A stretch of DNA of 64,000 nucleotides from Hyphomicrobium_A sp963812795 (lineage in GTDB: Bacteria > Pseudomonadota > Alphaproteobacteria > Rhizobiales > Hyphomicrobiaceae), in the NCBI GenBank assembly GCA_963812795.1, contig CAWEWG010000012.1, positions 1-64,000 on the forward strand, given 5' to 3'. Below, in pieces: positions 10,535-19,838 of this stretch (position 1 is the first letter of the stretch; every line of letters starts with the position of its first letter). The notes under the pieces were generated by a model. The model was not told where the DNA came from and did not search any database. It was given only the letters and a program-made list of their open reading frames with translations. A program made the position numbers and the translations under genes.

Positions 10535-10909
10535 CTAGGCCGTCGCGGCTTCGACGTCCACCGCGGGGACGTCTCCCCAGAGATCCTCGAGCCGGTAGAA
10601 GTCGCGCGTGTCGGGCGTGAAGACGTGCAGGACGACGTCGAGGTAGTCGGCGATGATCCACTCCGCCTCCGCGGCGCCGTCGACCGCGCGCGGCAGCAGC
10701 TTCGCCTCCTGCTTCAGCTGGGAGTGCACCTCGTCGAAGATCGCCTTCGTCTGGCGCGCGTTGCGGCCGGTCGCGAGCACGAAGAAGTCCGTGTAGACGC
10801 ACACGGGTCTCATGTCGAGGATGACGACGTCTTCTGCCAGCTTCTCGCTCGCGAGAGCGGCGATCCGGCGTGCTTGATCGATCGAAGTCAGAGCACTCAG
10901 TGTAGCCAC
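10535..10909 (-). CDS. rsfS: Ribosomal silencing factor RsfS
   Basis: This is an Iojap/RsfS homologue that binds ribosomal protein L14 on the 50S subunit and blocks subunit joining during starvation. The 124-residue protein shows the family pattern KLAEDVVILDMRPV, then YTDFFVLATGRNARQTKAI, then EWIIADYLDVVLHVFTPDTRDFYRLEDLWGD. The start is GTG at 10909. It follows nadD, the usual arrangement in actinobacteria and many other phyla. Confidence 0.92.
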   Translation of the reverse strand: MATLSALTSIDQARRIAALASEKLAEDVVILDMRPVCVYTDFFVLATGRNARQTKAIFDEVHSQLKQEAKLLPRAVDGAAEAEWIIADYLDVVLHVFTPDTRDFYRLEDLWGDVPAVDVEAATA

Positions 10910-10920
10910 GAAAGGCGGCG

Positions 10921-11457
10921 TCAGGCGTCCGCGGTAGAGACCGAGCTCTGCGATCCGCCTGGCGACTGCGTCCGGGACGAGCCCGTCGATCGACTCGCCG
11001 CGCCGCGACGCGCTCGCGGATCTCGGACGAGGAGACCGGGTACGGCTCGAGCTCGAAGATCTCGATCCTGGGCGACGTCGCCTCCGGCCGGTAGCCGGGG
11101 CGCGTCGCGACCCCGAGCCGCGCCAGCTCGAGCACGCGCTCCGGCTCCTTCCAGGTCGGGAAGTCCGCGAGCTCGTCGGCGCCGATCAGGAAGACCGGAT
11201 CCTCGTAGCCGTGCGGCCTCGAGCGCGTCGACGGTGTACTCGTACAGCTCGGGCTCGACCGTGCCGAGCCCTGCGAACGCAAGCCGTGCCAGCTCGAGCC
11301 GGTACTCCGCGGGAGCGACGGTCTCCTTGTGGCCGGGTGCGACGACCACCGTCACGTGCAGGCGCTCGAGGCCCAGGCGCTCCATCGCCGTGCGGGCCAG
11401 CGCGACGTGACCGTTGTGCGGCGGATCGAACGCTCCGCCGAAGACGCCTACTGCCAC
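10921..11457 (-). CDS. nadD: Nicotinate-nucleotide adenylyltransferase NadD (frameshifted)
   Basis: This enzyme adenylates nicotinate mononucleotide in NAD biosynthesis. The start VAVGVFGGAFDPPHNGHVAL carries the GxFDPxHxGH nucleotide-binding motif. After frameshifts near 11,220 the chain continues as VFLIGADELADFPTWKEP and then PRIEIFELEPYPVSSSEIRERV, containing the SSTxIR-type C-terminal motif. Another shift near 10,990 precedes the tail (VPDAVARRIAELGLYR), so the exact stop is uncertain; 10921 is used. The GTG at 11457 overlaps the last codons of obg by 10 bases. Confidence 0.82.
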   Translation of the reverse strand: MAVGVFGGAFDPPHNGHVALARTAMERLGLERLHVTVVVAPGHKETVAPAEYRLELARLAFAGLGTVEPELYEYTVDALEAARLRGSGLPDRRRRARGLPDLEGAGARARAGAARGRDAPRLPAGGDVAQDRDLRARAVPGLLVRDPRARRGAASRSTGSSRTQSPGGSQSSVSTADA

Positions 11458-12641
11458 TCGAGCGTCTCCTCGCCGATCTCGACGTCGTGTCCCTTGCGCG
11501 CCCCTGCCGCCTTGAGCACGGCCTCGAGCTCCTCGCCCTGCGGCGCGTCGCCGATGATGCGGAACCCACGGTCGGTGCGGTAGATCCGGTACGTGCGGCG
11601 CGCCGGCGGCTGCGGCCGGTATTCGAGGAACTCCGGCAGAGCGGGCGCGTCGTCCGCCTTCGGCTCCGGTGCGGCGGGACAGAGCCGGAAGAGCGCCAGC
11701 TTGAGGTCTTCGATCCCCGCGCCGGTGGCGCACGAGACGGCGAAGACGCCGACGATCCGCTCGTCCTCGACCGGGAAGACGGGAAGCTCGGGCAGCAGGT
11801 CGATCTTGTTCAGCACGATCGCCTGCGGCCGCTCGTCCAGGCCGGCTCCGTAGAGCGCAAGCTCGCTGTCGATCGTGCGGAAGCGCTCCTCGACGTCCTC
11901 TTCGGACGCGTCGATCACGTGCAGGAGCAGCCGCGCGCGCTCGAGATGGGCGAGGAACTCGTGCCCGAGCCCGATCCCCTCGCTGGCGCCCTCGATCAAG
12001 CCGGGGACGTCGGCGACGGTGAGCTGGGCGCCGTCCGGCGACTCGACCGTGCCGAGCACCGGCGCGAGCGTCGTGAACGGGTAGTCCGCGACCTTCGGCT
12101 TCGCGTTCGAGATGCGGCGGAGAAGCGAGGACTTGCCGGCGTTCGGGAGGCCGGCCATCGCGGCGTCGGCCAGCAGCTTCAGCCGGAGCTCCACCTCTGC
12201 CTCGCCCGCCGGCTCCCCCACCTCGGCGAAGCGCGGCGCCTGCCGGGTCGGCGTCGCGTAGCGCGCGTTGCCGCGGCCGCCGTTGCCGCCGCGCGCGAGC
12301 ACGACGCGCGAGTCCGGCCGAACGAGGTCCGCGATCAGGTCGCCCTCGACACCGTAGGCCTGCGTGCCGACGGGAACGGCGAGCTCGACGGTCTCGCCGT
12401 CGGCGCCGTGCTTGCGGGCACCCTGTCCGGGCTCGCCGCGGCCGGCCTTGAACTTCGTCTTCGCCCGGAACGAGGAGAGATCTCGAAGAGCAGGGTCCGC
12501 GACGAGCAGGACGTCGCCGCCGCGGCCGCCGTCACCGCCGTCGGGCCCGCCCTTCGGGACGTGCTTCTCCCGCCGGAAGCTCAGGCCTCCGTCGCCGCCG
12601 CGGCCGGCGAGCACATGAATGCGTGCGTGGTCTGCAAACAC
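11448..12641 (-). CDS. obg: GTPase Obg (CgtA)
   Basis: This is an essential ribosome-associated GTPase involved in 50S maturation and the stringent response. Residues 1-155 form the glycine-rich Obg fold (AGRGGDGGLSFRREKHVPKG). The G domain has G1 GLPNAGKS, G3 DVPGL and G4 NKID. The C-terminal OCT domain (RTYRIYRTDRGFRIIGD) is present, as expected for actinobacterial and Gram-positive forms. The 397 residues are intact with no frameshift. The start is GTG at 12641 with no obvious ribosome binding site. It sits in the conserved rplU-rpmA-obg-nadD order. Twin palindromes lie just upstream. Confidence 0.95.
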   Translation of the reverse strand: MFADHARIHVLAGRGGDGGLSFRREKHVPKGGPDGGDGGRGGDVLLVADPALRDLSSFRAKTKFKAGRGEPGQGARKHGADGETVELAVPVGTQAYGVEGDLIADLVRPDSRVVLARGGNGGRGNARYATPTRQAPRFAEVGEPAGEAEVELRLKLLADAAMAGLPNAGKSSLLRRISNAKPKVADYPFTTLAPVLGTVESPDGAQLTVADVPGLIEGASEGIGLGHEFLAHLERARLLLHVIDASEEDVEERFRTIDSELALYGAGLDERPQAIVLNKIDLLPELPVFPVEDERIVGVFAVSCATGAGIEDLKLALFRLCPAAPEPKADDAPALPEFLEYRPQPPARRTYRIYRTDRGFRIIGDAPQGEELEAVLKAAGARKGHDVEIGEETLEWQ

Positions 12642-12653
12642 GCGGGCAGCTTA

Positions 12654-12673
12654 GTAACAGTCTGTTACTTGGC
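12654..12673. repeat. TAACAG palindromic repeat, copy 1
   Basis: GTAACAG-T-CTGTTAC followed by TTGGC. The 20-base unit is repeated identically at 12708-12727. This copy ends 13 bases upstream of the obg GTG on the minus strand, a position suited to an operator or an mRNA hairpin. Confidence 0.6.
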
Positions 12674-12707
12674 CGGAGAGCGCCGTGGCGCCAGCGGGAT
12701 CCGCCTT

Positions 12708-12727
12708 GTAACAGTCTGTTACTTGGC
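12708..12727. repeat. TAACAG palindromic repeat, copy 2
   Basis: Identical to the unit at 12654-12673. The stop codon of rpmA (TAA at 12719-12721 read leftward) lies inside this palindrome. The two copies are 54 bases apart, start to start. Confidence 0.6.
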
Positions 12728-12991
12728 TTCGGCTTGCTCGGGGCTGTCGGCGACCGAGATGAAGCGCTTCTCGCCGGACGTGCGGAACTCGACCGTTCCC
12801 TCGCGGACGGCGAAGATCGTGTCGTCACGGCCGATGCCCGTGCCGGGGCCGGGGCGGAACCGCGTGCCGCGCTGCCGCACGATGATCATCCCGGACTTGA
12901 CCTTCTGTCCGCCGAAGATCTTGACGCCGAGCCGCTTCGCGTTCGAGTCGCGACCGTTGCGGGAGGAACCGAGACCTTTCTTGTGAGCCAT
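12719..12991 (-). CDS. rpmA: 50S ribosomal protein L27
   Basis: This 90-residue protein begins MAHKKGLGSSRNGRDSNAKR, the highly conserved L27 N-terminus that reaches the peptidyl-transferase centre. GGQKVKSGMIIVRQRGTRF and GIGRDDTIFA follow. No N-terminal cleavage extension is present, unlike Firmicutes. Its ATG overlaps the TAA of rplU (TAATG), indicating coupled translation. Confidence 0.96.
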   Translation of the reverse strand: MAHKKGLGSSRNGRDSNAKRLGVKIFGGQKVKSGMIIVRQRGTRFRPGPGTGIGRDDTIFAVREGTVEFRTSGEKRFISVADSPEQAEAK

Positions 12992-13562
12992 TAGTCGCTC
13001 TCCTTCTCTGCGAGCACGCCCTCGATTGCGGCGAGGGCGCCCTTCCGCTTGCCGTGAGCCTGCTCGTACTCGAGCGCTGCCTCGAGCATCGGGCGCGTCC
13101 AGCCGGAAGCCTGCTCCTTGATCGCGGCGACGGTCAGCTCCTCGTAGCCGGTCGGCATGCCCTTGACCCGATCCTCGGCCGGAGCCGCTTCGCTCTTCGT
13201 CGTCGGAGCTCGCTCTTCGTCTCTGTCTTCGGCTCTGTCTTCGCCGGGGCGCGCTTCTTGCCGCCGATCGACTCGATCTCGATCTGCGACAGGCTCGCGC
13301 GGAAGCCGGTGTGCTTCTTGTAGCCGTTCTTCGGGCGGTACTTGCCGATCCGGATCTTCTCGCCCTTCACGTCTGCGACCACGCGGGCCGTGACGGTGAT
13401 GTCCGTCGGCGAGATGTGCGTCTCGCCGCCGCCGCCGACGAGGAGAACGGCCGGGCTGAACGACTTGCCCTCACCGTGCGCGAGCCGGTCCACGAGCAGC
13501 TTCTCGCCCTCGCGGACGCGGTACTGCTTGCCGCCGACGGAGATGATTGCGTAGGTGCTCAT
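12991..13562 (-). CDS. rplU: 50S ribosomal protein L21 with a C-terminal extension (one frameshift)
   Basis: The first about 100 residues are a normal L21 (YAIISVGGKQYRV, KIRIGKYRPKNGYKKHTG, then HTGFRASLSQIEIESI). After a basic/acidic linker (KKRAPAKTEPKTETKSE) a frameshift near 13,200 interrupts the frame. Repaired, it continues as a roughly 55-residue helical extension (GYEELTVAAIKEQASGW, then LEAALEYEQAHGKRKGALAA) ending at a TAA that overlaps the rpmA ATG. The extension resembles short helix-hairpin modules in other actinobacterial proteins (by eye, unverified). The start ATG at 13562 is chosen from L21 homology. Confidence 0.88.
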
Positions 13563-13630
13563 GTAGGTGTACAGCGTAGGAACGCGGGCCTGGGGCCCGC
13601 GAGCCGATGGATTGTAGCGATTACAGGCGT

Positions 13631-16503
13631 CTAGGTCGTCGAGCCATTCCGACATCGGCACGTACTCGTCCGTGGCCGGTTCGGCGCCGTTGCCGGAGGC
13701 TTCGGGCTCGTCGGTGACGACGGGCTCGGCCGGCGCCTCGGCGCCGTTCTCGCTCGCGACCACCGCCGCTCCCGACCGCTGCGGCACCGCTGCGCGGGCT
13801 TCTTGCGGTTGCGTCCGCCGCGCGAGCCGCGGCGCGTCTTCTTCTTCACGGGCGCCGCGTCGCCGTCGTCGCGTGCGTCTCGGCGTCGTCGGCATCGGCA
13901 ACGGCCTCGGCGGGCTCGACTGCCGTCCTCGGTCGCGGCGGCTCCGGCTTGGGCTTCGGCTTCGGCGCCGGCCGCTTCCGCGCCGGCTTCTCGTCGCCGC
14001 CGAGCTCGAAGTCGGGAACATGGATTCGCGGGAGCCGCGGGCGAGGGAGCCTCGGCGTCCGTGCCTCGTCCTCCGCGGCCTCGGCGCGGCTTCGACGACG
14101 GCTGTCCTCGGCGCCTTCGACTGCCGCGCCGGCCGGCTTCTTCTTCCGGTTGCGGCCGCCGCGCGAGCCGCGCCGCGTCTTCTTCTTCACCGGCGCGCCG
14201 TCGGCTGCAGGGGTCGTCTCGCCCTCGATCGCCTCCTCCGGCTCGTCCTCGGGCTCGTCGTCGACCTCCGACTTCGCCGACGTCGGGCTCGACCGGCTCG
14301 TCGCGACTCCTCAGGCGTGCCTCGGCCTCTTCCGTCGCTTCGGCCTGCTCGGTCTCGTCGGCCTCGAGCTCGGTGGCCTTCTTCGCCCGGCTCGGCGCGC
14401 GCGTGGGCTTCTCGGCCTCGCTCTCGAAGGTGATCGGCTCGGCGGGCTTCTCCGCGGTCGTGAGCAGCGCGGCGTAGGCGACGCCGTCGAGGACGCGCTC
14501 GACGCGCACCTTGGCCTTCTTGCCGACGAGCTTCGCGGCTCCGCCGACGACGACGTCGAGCCCGTCGAGCTTTCCGGCTGCAGAGCCGGCGTCGTGCTTG
14601 TCGACCTCGACCAGCTTCACCTCGACCTCGGCTCCCTCGGCGATCGGCGCCTCGGGCTGCAGGTCGACGAGCTTGCCCTCCGCGAGGACGGCTGCGTGGT
14701 CGGCGTGGACGCCTTCCTTCGGCACCAGGAAGAACCGCTTCTTGGCCGCCTCCTCGATCTCGGCGAGCCGCTTGCCGCCCGCTCCCAGGAGGAGCGACGC
14801 GGTCTTCGGGCTCACCTCGATCCGGAACGCCTGAGCCCGCGACCCGGCGGCGAGCGTGCGCAGGCGCCGCTCGACCTCGAGTGCCGCAGAGGCCTCCGAG
14901 AGGACGATGCCGTCGCCGGCACACGTCGGGCACTTCTTGGTGAGGATCTCGCGCGGGCCGTCGGTGACGTTCTGCCGTGTCATCTCGACGAGCCCGAGCG
15001 GTGAGATCTCGACCACGTAGGTCTTCGTCCGGTCGCGCTCGAGCTCGGTGCGGAGCGCCTCCTCGACGGTCGCCCGGTTCTTCGGGTTCGCCATGTCGAT
15101 GAAGTCGATGACGATGATCCCGCCGATGTCGCGCAGCCGCAGCTGGCGCACGACCTCCTTCACCGCTTCGAGGTTGTTCTTCGTGATCGTGTCCTCGAGC
15201 CGGCCGGTGGAGTTCTTCGAGCGGGAGCCGACGAAGCGGCCGGTGTTCACGTCGATGACGGTGAACGCCTCCGCGTAGTCGAAGACGAGGTAGCCGCCCG
15301 AGGGAAGATCGACGCGCCGGTTGAGCGTGGAGCGGATCTCGGCGTCGACGCCCGTCCCTTCGAAGAGCGGCGTCTTCTCCTTGTAGTGCTGCACGCGCTC
15401 GAGCATGTGCGGCGAGGTCTTCTTCAGGTAGCCGACGATCCGCTTGTACGTGCGCTCGTGGTCGATCAGCGCGCTCTCGAAGTCGCCGGCGAACAGGTCA
15501 CGGACGATCCGGAGCGGCAGCTCGGCCTCCTGGTACACGAGCGCCGGCGCCTTGCTGGTCTTGGCCTTCGCCTGGATGTTCTTCCAGAGCCGCTGCAGGA
15601 AGACGAGGTCGCGCTCGATGTCCTCGGCCGACGCGCCCTCGGCGGCGGTGCGGACGATGATGCCGCCTTCCTTGGCGTCGAGGTTCTTGATGATGTCCTT
15701 GAGGCGGTTGCGCTCGCCGTCGTCGAGCCGGCGCGAGACGCCGAGCCCCTCGCCCTGCGGGACGAACACGAGGAAGCGGCCCGGAAGCGAGATCTCGGTC
15801 GTGAGCCGCGCGCCCTTCGTCTTCATCGGGTCCTTCACGGCCTGCACCATGATCTGCTGGCCGCGGGCGATCAGGTCGGTGATCTTCTTGCCGTGCCGCT
15901 TGCCTTCGAGCTCGGGCACGACGATCTCGTCGACGTACAGGAAGCCGTTCTTCTCGAGGCCGATCTCGACGAACGCGGCCTCCATGCCCGGCAGGACGTT
16001 GTCGACGGTGCCGAGATAGATGTTCCCGGCGATCGAGCGACGCTCGGGACGCTCGAGGTAGACCTCGGCGACACGGTCGTCCTCGAGGATCGCGACGCGC
16101 TGCTCGCCGACGTCGACGGAGATCAGCAGCTCGCGCTTCGCCTTCGGCAGCGGCGCGCGCTTCTGCGGCACGCGGCGGCGGTTGCCCTGCTGGTTGGCGC
16201 GGCGCTCCTGGCGCTGGCTGCGCTCGGGCGCCTTGCGCTCCCGCTTCGCGGGCTGCGGCTTCAGCTCGGGCTTCTCGTCGGCCTTCTCGGCGGTCGCAGT
16301 CGCAGTCGAGCGGTGCCGGGCTTCTTGCGCCCCCGCCCACCACGGCTGCCGCGACTGCGGCGCTTGGCGGGATCGGTTGCCGCTCCGGCCTGAGCCGTGG
16401 CGGTGGGCTGCTCAGCTTGTGACGGCTGTGGTGCTGGCGCGGGCGCTTCTGGCGCCTGCTGTTCGGTCGTTTCCTTGCGCTTCCTTCGGAACCAGGGTGA
16501 CAA
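13631..16503 (-). CDS. rne: Ribonuclease E/G family endoribonuclease (several frameshifts)
   Basis: This is a single-strand-specific endoribonuclease of mRNA decay and rRNA/tRNA processing. A basic, disordered N-terminal arm contains RRSRGSRGGRGRKKP. The core from about 16,130 has the S1 domain (GNIYLGTVDNVLPGMEAAFV, then LEKNGFLYVDEI) and the DNase-I-like catalytic domain with its metal-binding aspartates (FTVIDVNTGRFVGS and IIVIDFIDM). It also has the zinc-link KKCPTCAGDG that joins dimers. The disordered C-terminal arm carries two more TRRGSRGGRNRKK boxes and acidic stretches, and ends near MSEWLDDLDA. Frameshifts occur at about 16,310 and repeatedly in 13,640-14,330, so the C-terminus is approximate. 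The core is open. It lies upstream of rplU, as usual in actinobacteria. Confidence 0.88.
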
Positions 16504-16654
16504 ATGCTTCTCCTAAAGTGAGCGCGCGCAAAAACACGGCCGCGGAAGCGGCCGGTCGCGCGCTGCGTATGGTGTTGAAAAACGTAGGCATGGCCTGAGG
16601 ACAGGCTAGCAGCCGTGCCGGAGCACCGCGGATCGCTCCACGGGCGTCTGGAGC

Positions 16655-16852
16655 CTAGGCGGCCGTTGCGGGGCGAAGCCGTGCGCGGCGGGCGCGAACG
16701 GCGCGCAGCCGCTGGGAGAGGCGGGCCCAAGCCCAAGGCTCGACCTCGGCGTAGCGCGTCTCGTTCTGCGCTCTCGTCGACTCGAGATACTCGAACCAGG
16801 CGTCGGCCTCTTCGATCATCAGCAATTCCTCGGCGTGCTCGGAACCAGCCAT
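16655..16852 (-). CDS. Small acidic/basic protein of unknown function
   Basis: This 65-residue protein has an acidic N-terminal half (EHAEELLMIEEADAWFEYLE) and an Arg-rich C-terminal half (LSQRLRAVRARRARLR). A good GGAGGG site lies 6 bases before the ATG at 16852, which supports it as real. It sits between the DUF697 gene and rne. I do not recognise the family. Confidence 0.5.
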   Translation of the reverse strand: MAGSEHAEELLMIEEADAWFEYLESTRAQNETRYAEVEPWAWARLSQRLRAVRARRARLRPATAA

Positions 16853-16887
16853 TTCGCCTCCCTCCAGATCGGGGTTCCCAGAACGAA

Positions 16888-17703
16888 CTAGGACCCGGCC
16901 CGGACGAGCATGGCTAGCGTCGTTTGCTTTTCCCCCGCAACCGAGTGGAAATAGCGGTGCGCGGCCTCGCCGACGGCACGCGTGCCCGCGTACGCGACGG
17001 TGCCCTTCACGAGCCAGCCGGCCACCGGAATCGCACCGAGCAGCTGGCGGGCGACGGTACGGAAGCCGAGCGCGGCGCCGATCGTGGCGAGCACCTCCGG
17101 CCAGCGATCCTGGTCGACCTCGACCCCGTGCGCCGACGCCAGCCGGAGGACGAGCCGGATCTGGTTCAGCGTCAGCACCGGGAAGTCGGCGCCCGGAATG
17201 AAGATCGCCACCGCGGCGATCGCGTTCTGGCGCGAGAACTTCTCGATCAGCGCCTCGCTCAACGGCTCGCGGATCACCGGCAGCCTCGCAGCGAGCCCGG
17301 TGCCGGACTCTCCGAGCCGGGCGGCAATTGCGCGGGCGATCTCCTCGACCGGGAAGCCCGAGCCGGGCGAGCACATGATGATCTCCGTCGCGAGGACGTA
17401 CGGGACGTCGAAGAACTCGGTCCCGGTCTGCACGACGACGACCGGGACGTCCGCCCGCTCGGCGGCGCGCAGCACCTTCTCGTCCTCGGGCGTCGGAGCG
17501 CCTGCGAGCACCCGCACGAACACGGCCGCGTCCTCCGGCCTGCCGTCGACGCGCACCGCGCCCGGGGCGGCACCGCGCGAGAGCTCCTTCTCGAGCTGTG
17601 CCGCGAGCGGGCCGCTGATGACCAGCGGCCGCGTGTCCTCGGCAGCGATCCGCAACTCCTTCACGAGGCCCCAGAGGGCGAATGGGCTCAGCTTTGCCGC
17701 CAT
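16888..17703 (-). CDS. DUF697 domain membrane-associated protein
   Basis: This 271-residue protein starts MAAKLSPFALWGLVKELR. Its second half matches DUF697 (YcjF/HtpX-adjacent family, often fused to Era-like GTPases): EALIEKFSRQNAIAAVAIFI, PVLTLNQIRLVLRLA and AGWLVKGTVAYAGTRAVGEAA. The N-terminal part (VRVLAGAPTPEDEKVLRAA, PVVVVQTG) has a degenerate nucleotide-fold look without a P-loop. Its start follows the rodA stop directly. The role is unknown; a link to envelope growth is inferred only from position. Confidence 0.65.
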   Translation of the reverse strand: MAAKLSPFALWGLVKELRIAAEDTRPLVISGPLAAQLEKELSRGAAPGAVRVDGRPEDAAVFVRVLAGAPTPEDEKVLRAAERADVPVVVVQTGTEFFDVPYVLATEIIMCSPGSGFPVEEIARAIAARLGESGTGLAARLPVIREPLSEALIEKFSRQNAIAAVAIFIPGADFPVLTLNQIRLVLRLASAHGVEVDQDRWPEVLATIGAALGFRTVARQLLGAIPVAGWLVKGTVAYAGTRAVGEAAHRYFHSVAGEKQTTLAMLVRAGS

Positions 17704-18889
17704 CAGCGTGGACGTCGGCGGCCCTGGTGGCCGCGCGCGTGGATCGACTGCAGGACACCGATCGCGATCAGGTTCGCAACCATCGACGAGCCGCCGACGG
17801 TGACGAACGGGAGCGGGATGCCGGTCACCGGGGCGATTCCCATCGTCATCCCCACGTTGACGAACACCTGGAAGAGGAACGCGATCACGATCCCGCCCGC
17901 CACGATCGCGCTGAACGCGTCGCGAGCGACTGCGATCACGCGCAGGCCGCGCCAGACGACGAGCAGGTAGAGGCCGAGCAGGAGCGCCGCGCCGAAGAAG
18001 CCGCGCTGCTCGGCGAGCGCGGCGAAGACGAAGTCGGTGTGGTGCTCGGGCAGGTAGTCGAGACGCGTCTGCGTCGCGCCCTCGACACCGCGGCCGTTCA
18101 GTCCGCCCGAGCCGACCGCCGTGATCGACTGAGTGACGTTGTACGTCGTCCCGGCCGGATCGCTGTCGGGATTCGTGAAGCCCGTCAGGCGGGCGGTCTG
18201 GTACGGCTCGAGCACCTCGATCCCGGCGCCGGGCAGGAACCAGACGACGCTGGCGACCACGAGCGCCGCGATCGAGGCGAGCACCGCGAGGTGGCTCCAG
18301 CGGATGCCGGCCGACGAAGAGGCAGGCGGCGACCGCGGCCGAGTAGACGAGCGCGGTGCCGAGATCGGGCTGCTTGAAGACGAGGAGGACCGGCAGCAGC
18401 GCGAGCCCGATCGTCTGCAGGACGACCTGCGGCTCGTGGATCCTCCGCGCGCGGTCGGCGAGGAAGCCCGCCAGCGCGAGCACGAAGAGCAGCTTGCCGA
18501 ACTCGGACGGCTGGAGCTGGAAGCCGCCCAGCTCGATCCAGCGCTTCGAGCCGCGCGTCGTGTCCCCGAGCGGGAAGACGAGGAGCATCAGGATCAGGGT
18601 CACCGCGTAGATGGCCTTCTGCGCGCGGCGGTACCGGTCGGGATCGATCGCGAGGGCGACGAGGAATCCCACGAAGCCGAGGCCGGCGGCGATCGCCTGG
18701 CGCACCACGTAGTAGTTCTCGTTGCCGGCCACGTCGTGCCGCGTGATCCCCGCGACGGCCCAGAGCCCGTAGGCGACGATCGCGCCCACGGCGAGGAGCA
18801 GCACCCAGTCGAGCCGGCGCAGGAAGCTGACGAAGTCGACCCGCTCGCGCGGAGATCGCGCGTGCGCTCGAGGAGGCGTAATCAATCAC
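17703..18889 (-). CDS. rodA: Rod-shape SEDS peptidoglycan glycosyltransferase RodA (frameshifted)
   Basis: This SEDS-family polytopic membrane protein polymerises lipid II for side-wall growth together with PBP2. Helices are evident (VLLLAVGAIVAYGLWAVAGI, YAVTLILMLLVFPLG). SEDS hallmarks are RGSKRWIELGGFQLQPSE, FKQPDLGTALV and, near the C-terminus, TGIPLPFVTVGGSSMVANL. A frameshift near 18,305 splits the chain after ACLFVG, and another near 18,855 affects the first residues; by comparison with 20,310 the protein starts at GTG 18889 (MIDYASS). The GTG overlaps the PBP2 stop. The extra partial copy at 19839-20310 belongs to the local duplication. Confidence 0.85.
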
Positions 18890-19836
18890 TCGGGACCACC
18901 GCCTGGACGCCGGCCTTCTCCTGGAACCAGTACTCGAAGAGCTTCAGCGCCGCAGGCGCCGCGACAGCGCCGCCGTGGCCGCCGTTCTCGATCACCGCGC
19001 AGACGACGATCGGCGCGCGCTTCAGGCCGGACGACGTCACGTGCTCGTTCCCGTCGAACGGGCCCCAGCCGCACCACCACGCCTGGTCTTCCAGGTGGTC
19101 GAAGGGATAGCCGGGCAGCGGGACGACCTTCTCCGCGGTGCCGGTCTTGCCGGCGACCGGCACCGGGAAGCTGCCGAAGACGCCGGACGAGGTGCCCTCC
19201 GCGTCATGCGTCGCCTGATAGAGACCGTCGCGGACGACGGAGAGTGCGAGCGGGTCGACCTTGATCGGTTGCGGCGGCTTGGCCGGGAACGTGTCGAGCG
19301 GCACGGGCGGCGAGCCGTCGTTGCTCGGCTGCTCGATCGACGACACGATGTACGGGCGTGCACGAGATTGCCGCCGTTGGCGAGCGCTGCGTAGAAGCGC
19401 GCCATCTGCAACGGCGTGACGGTGATGTCCTTCTGCCCGATCGCCATCTGGATCAGGTCGCCCGGGTTCCAGGCGCGGTCGATGCCCTTGTAGGTCGCCT
19501 TGCGCCAGGCGGGAGTCGGCAGGAGGCCTGTCGCCTCGCCGCCGATGTCGAGCCCGGGCGCCTGGCCGAACCCGAACTTCCTCGCCCAGGCCTGCATCGC
19601 AGTCCAGTACTTCCGCTCGTGCTCGCCGCGCGTGTAGTAGCGGTTGCCGACGTCGTAGAAGTACGTGTCGCAGGACTGCGAGAGCGCGGTCGTCAGCGAC
19701 ATCGGCGCGTTCATGAACGGGTTCCAGTTGTCGAAGCGATGCTTGTCGAGGCCGTACTCGGCGAACGGCGTGCATTGGATGTACTCGTACGGCGAGAGCA
19801 GCTCGTCGAGATCGCGGAGCGCGTAGCGGCTTGAAG
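18414..19836. repeat. Tandem duplication over mrdA/rodA, left copy
   Basis: This unit of about 1,423 bases covers the first part of rodA and the last part of mrdA and is repeated next to it at 19838-21260. The join at about 19,837 fuses mid-rodA (TGCAGGACGACCTGCGG) to mid-mrdA (CGGCTTGAAG). The copies differ by scattered substitutions and single-base indels. Confidence 0.85.
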
Positions 19837-19838
19837 CG
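18882..19838 (-). pseudogene. mrdA: Partial penicillin-binding protein 2, C-terminal half only
   Basis: This carries the C-terminal part of the transpeptidase: MNAPMSLTTALSQSCDTYFY (the SxD motif SCD), ARKFGFGQAPGLDIGGEATG and the KTG motif in PVPVAGKTGTAEK, ending in VVPSD. It lacks the STFK nucleophile, the dimerisation domain and the membrane anchor, because it begins at the duplication junction. Internal shifts occur at about 19,358 and 19,725. It is presumably non-functional as drawn and is the terminal part of the full gene in a second strain or repeat copy. Confidence 0.75.
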
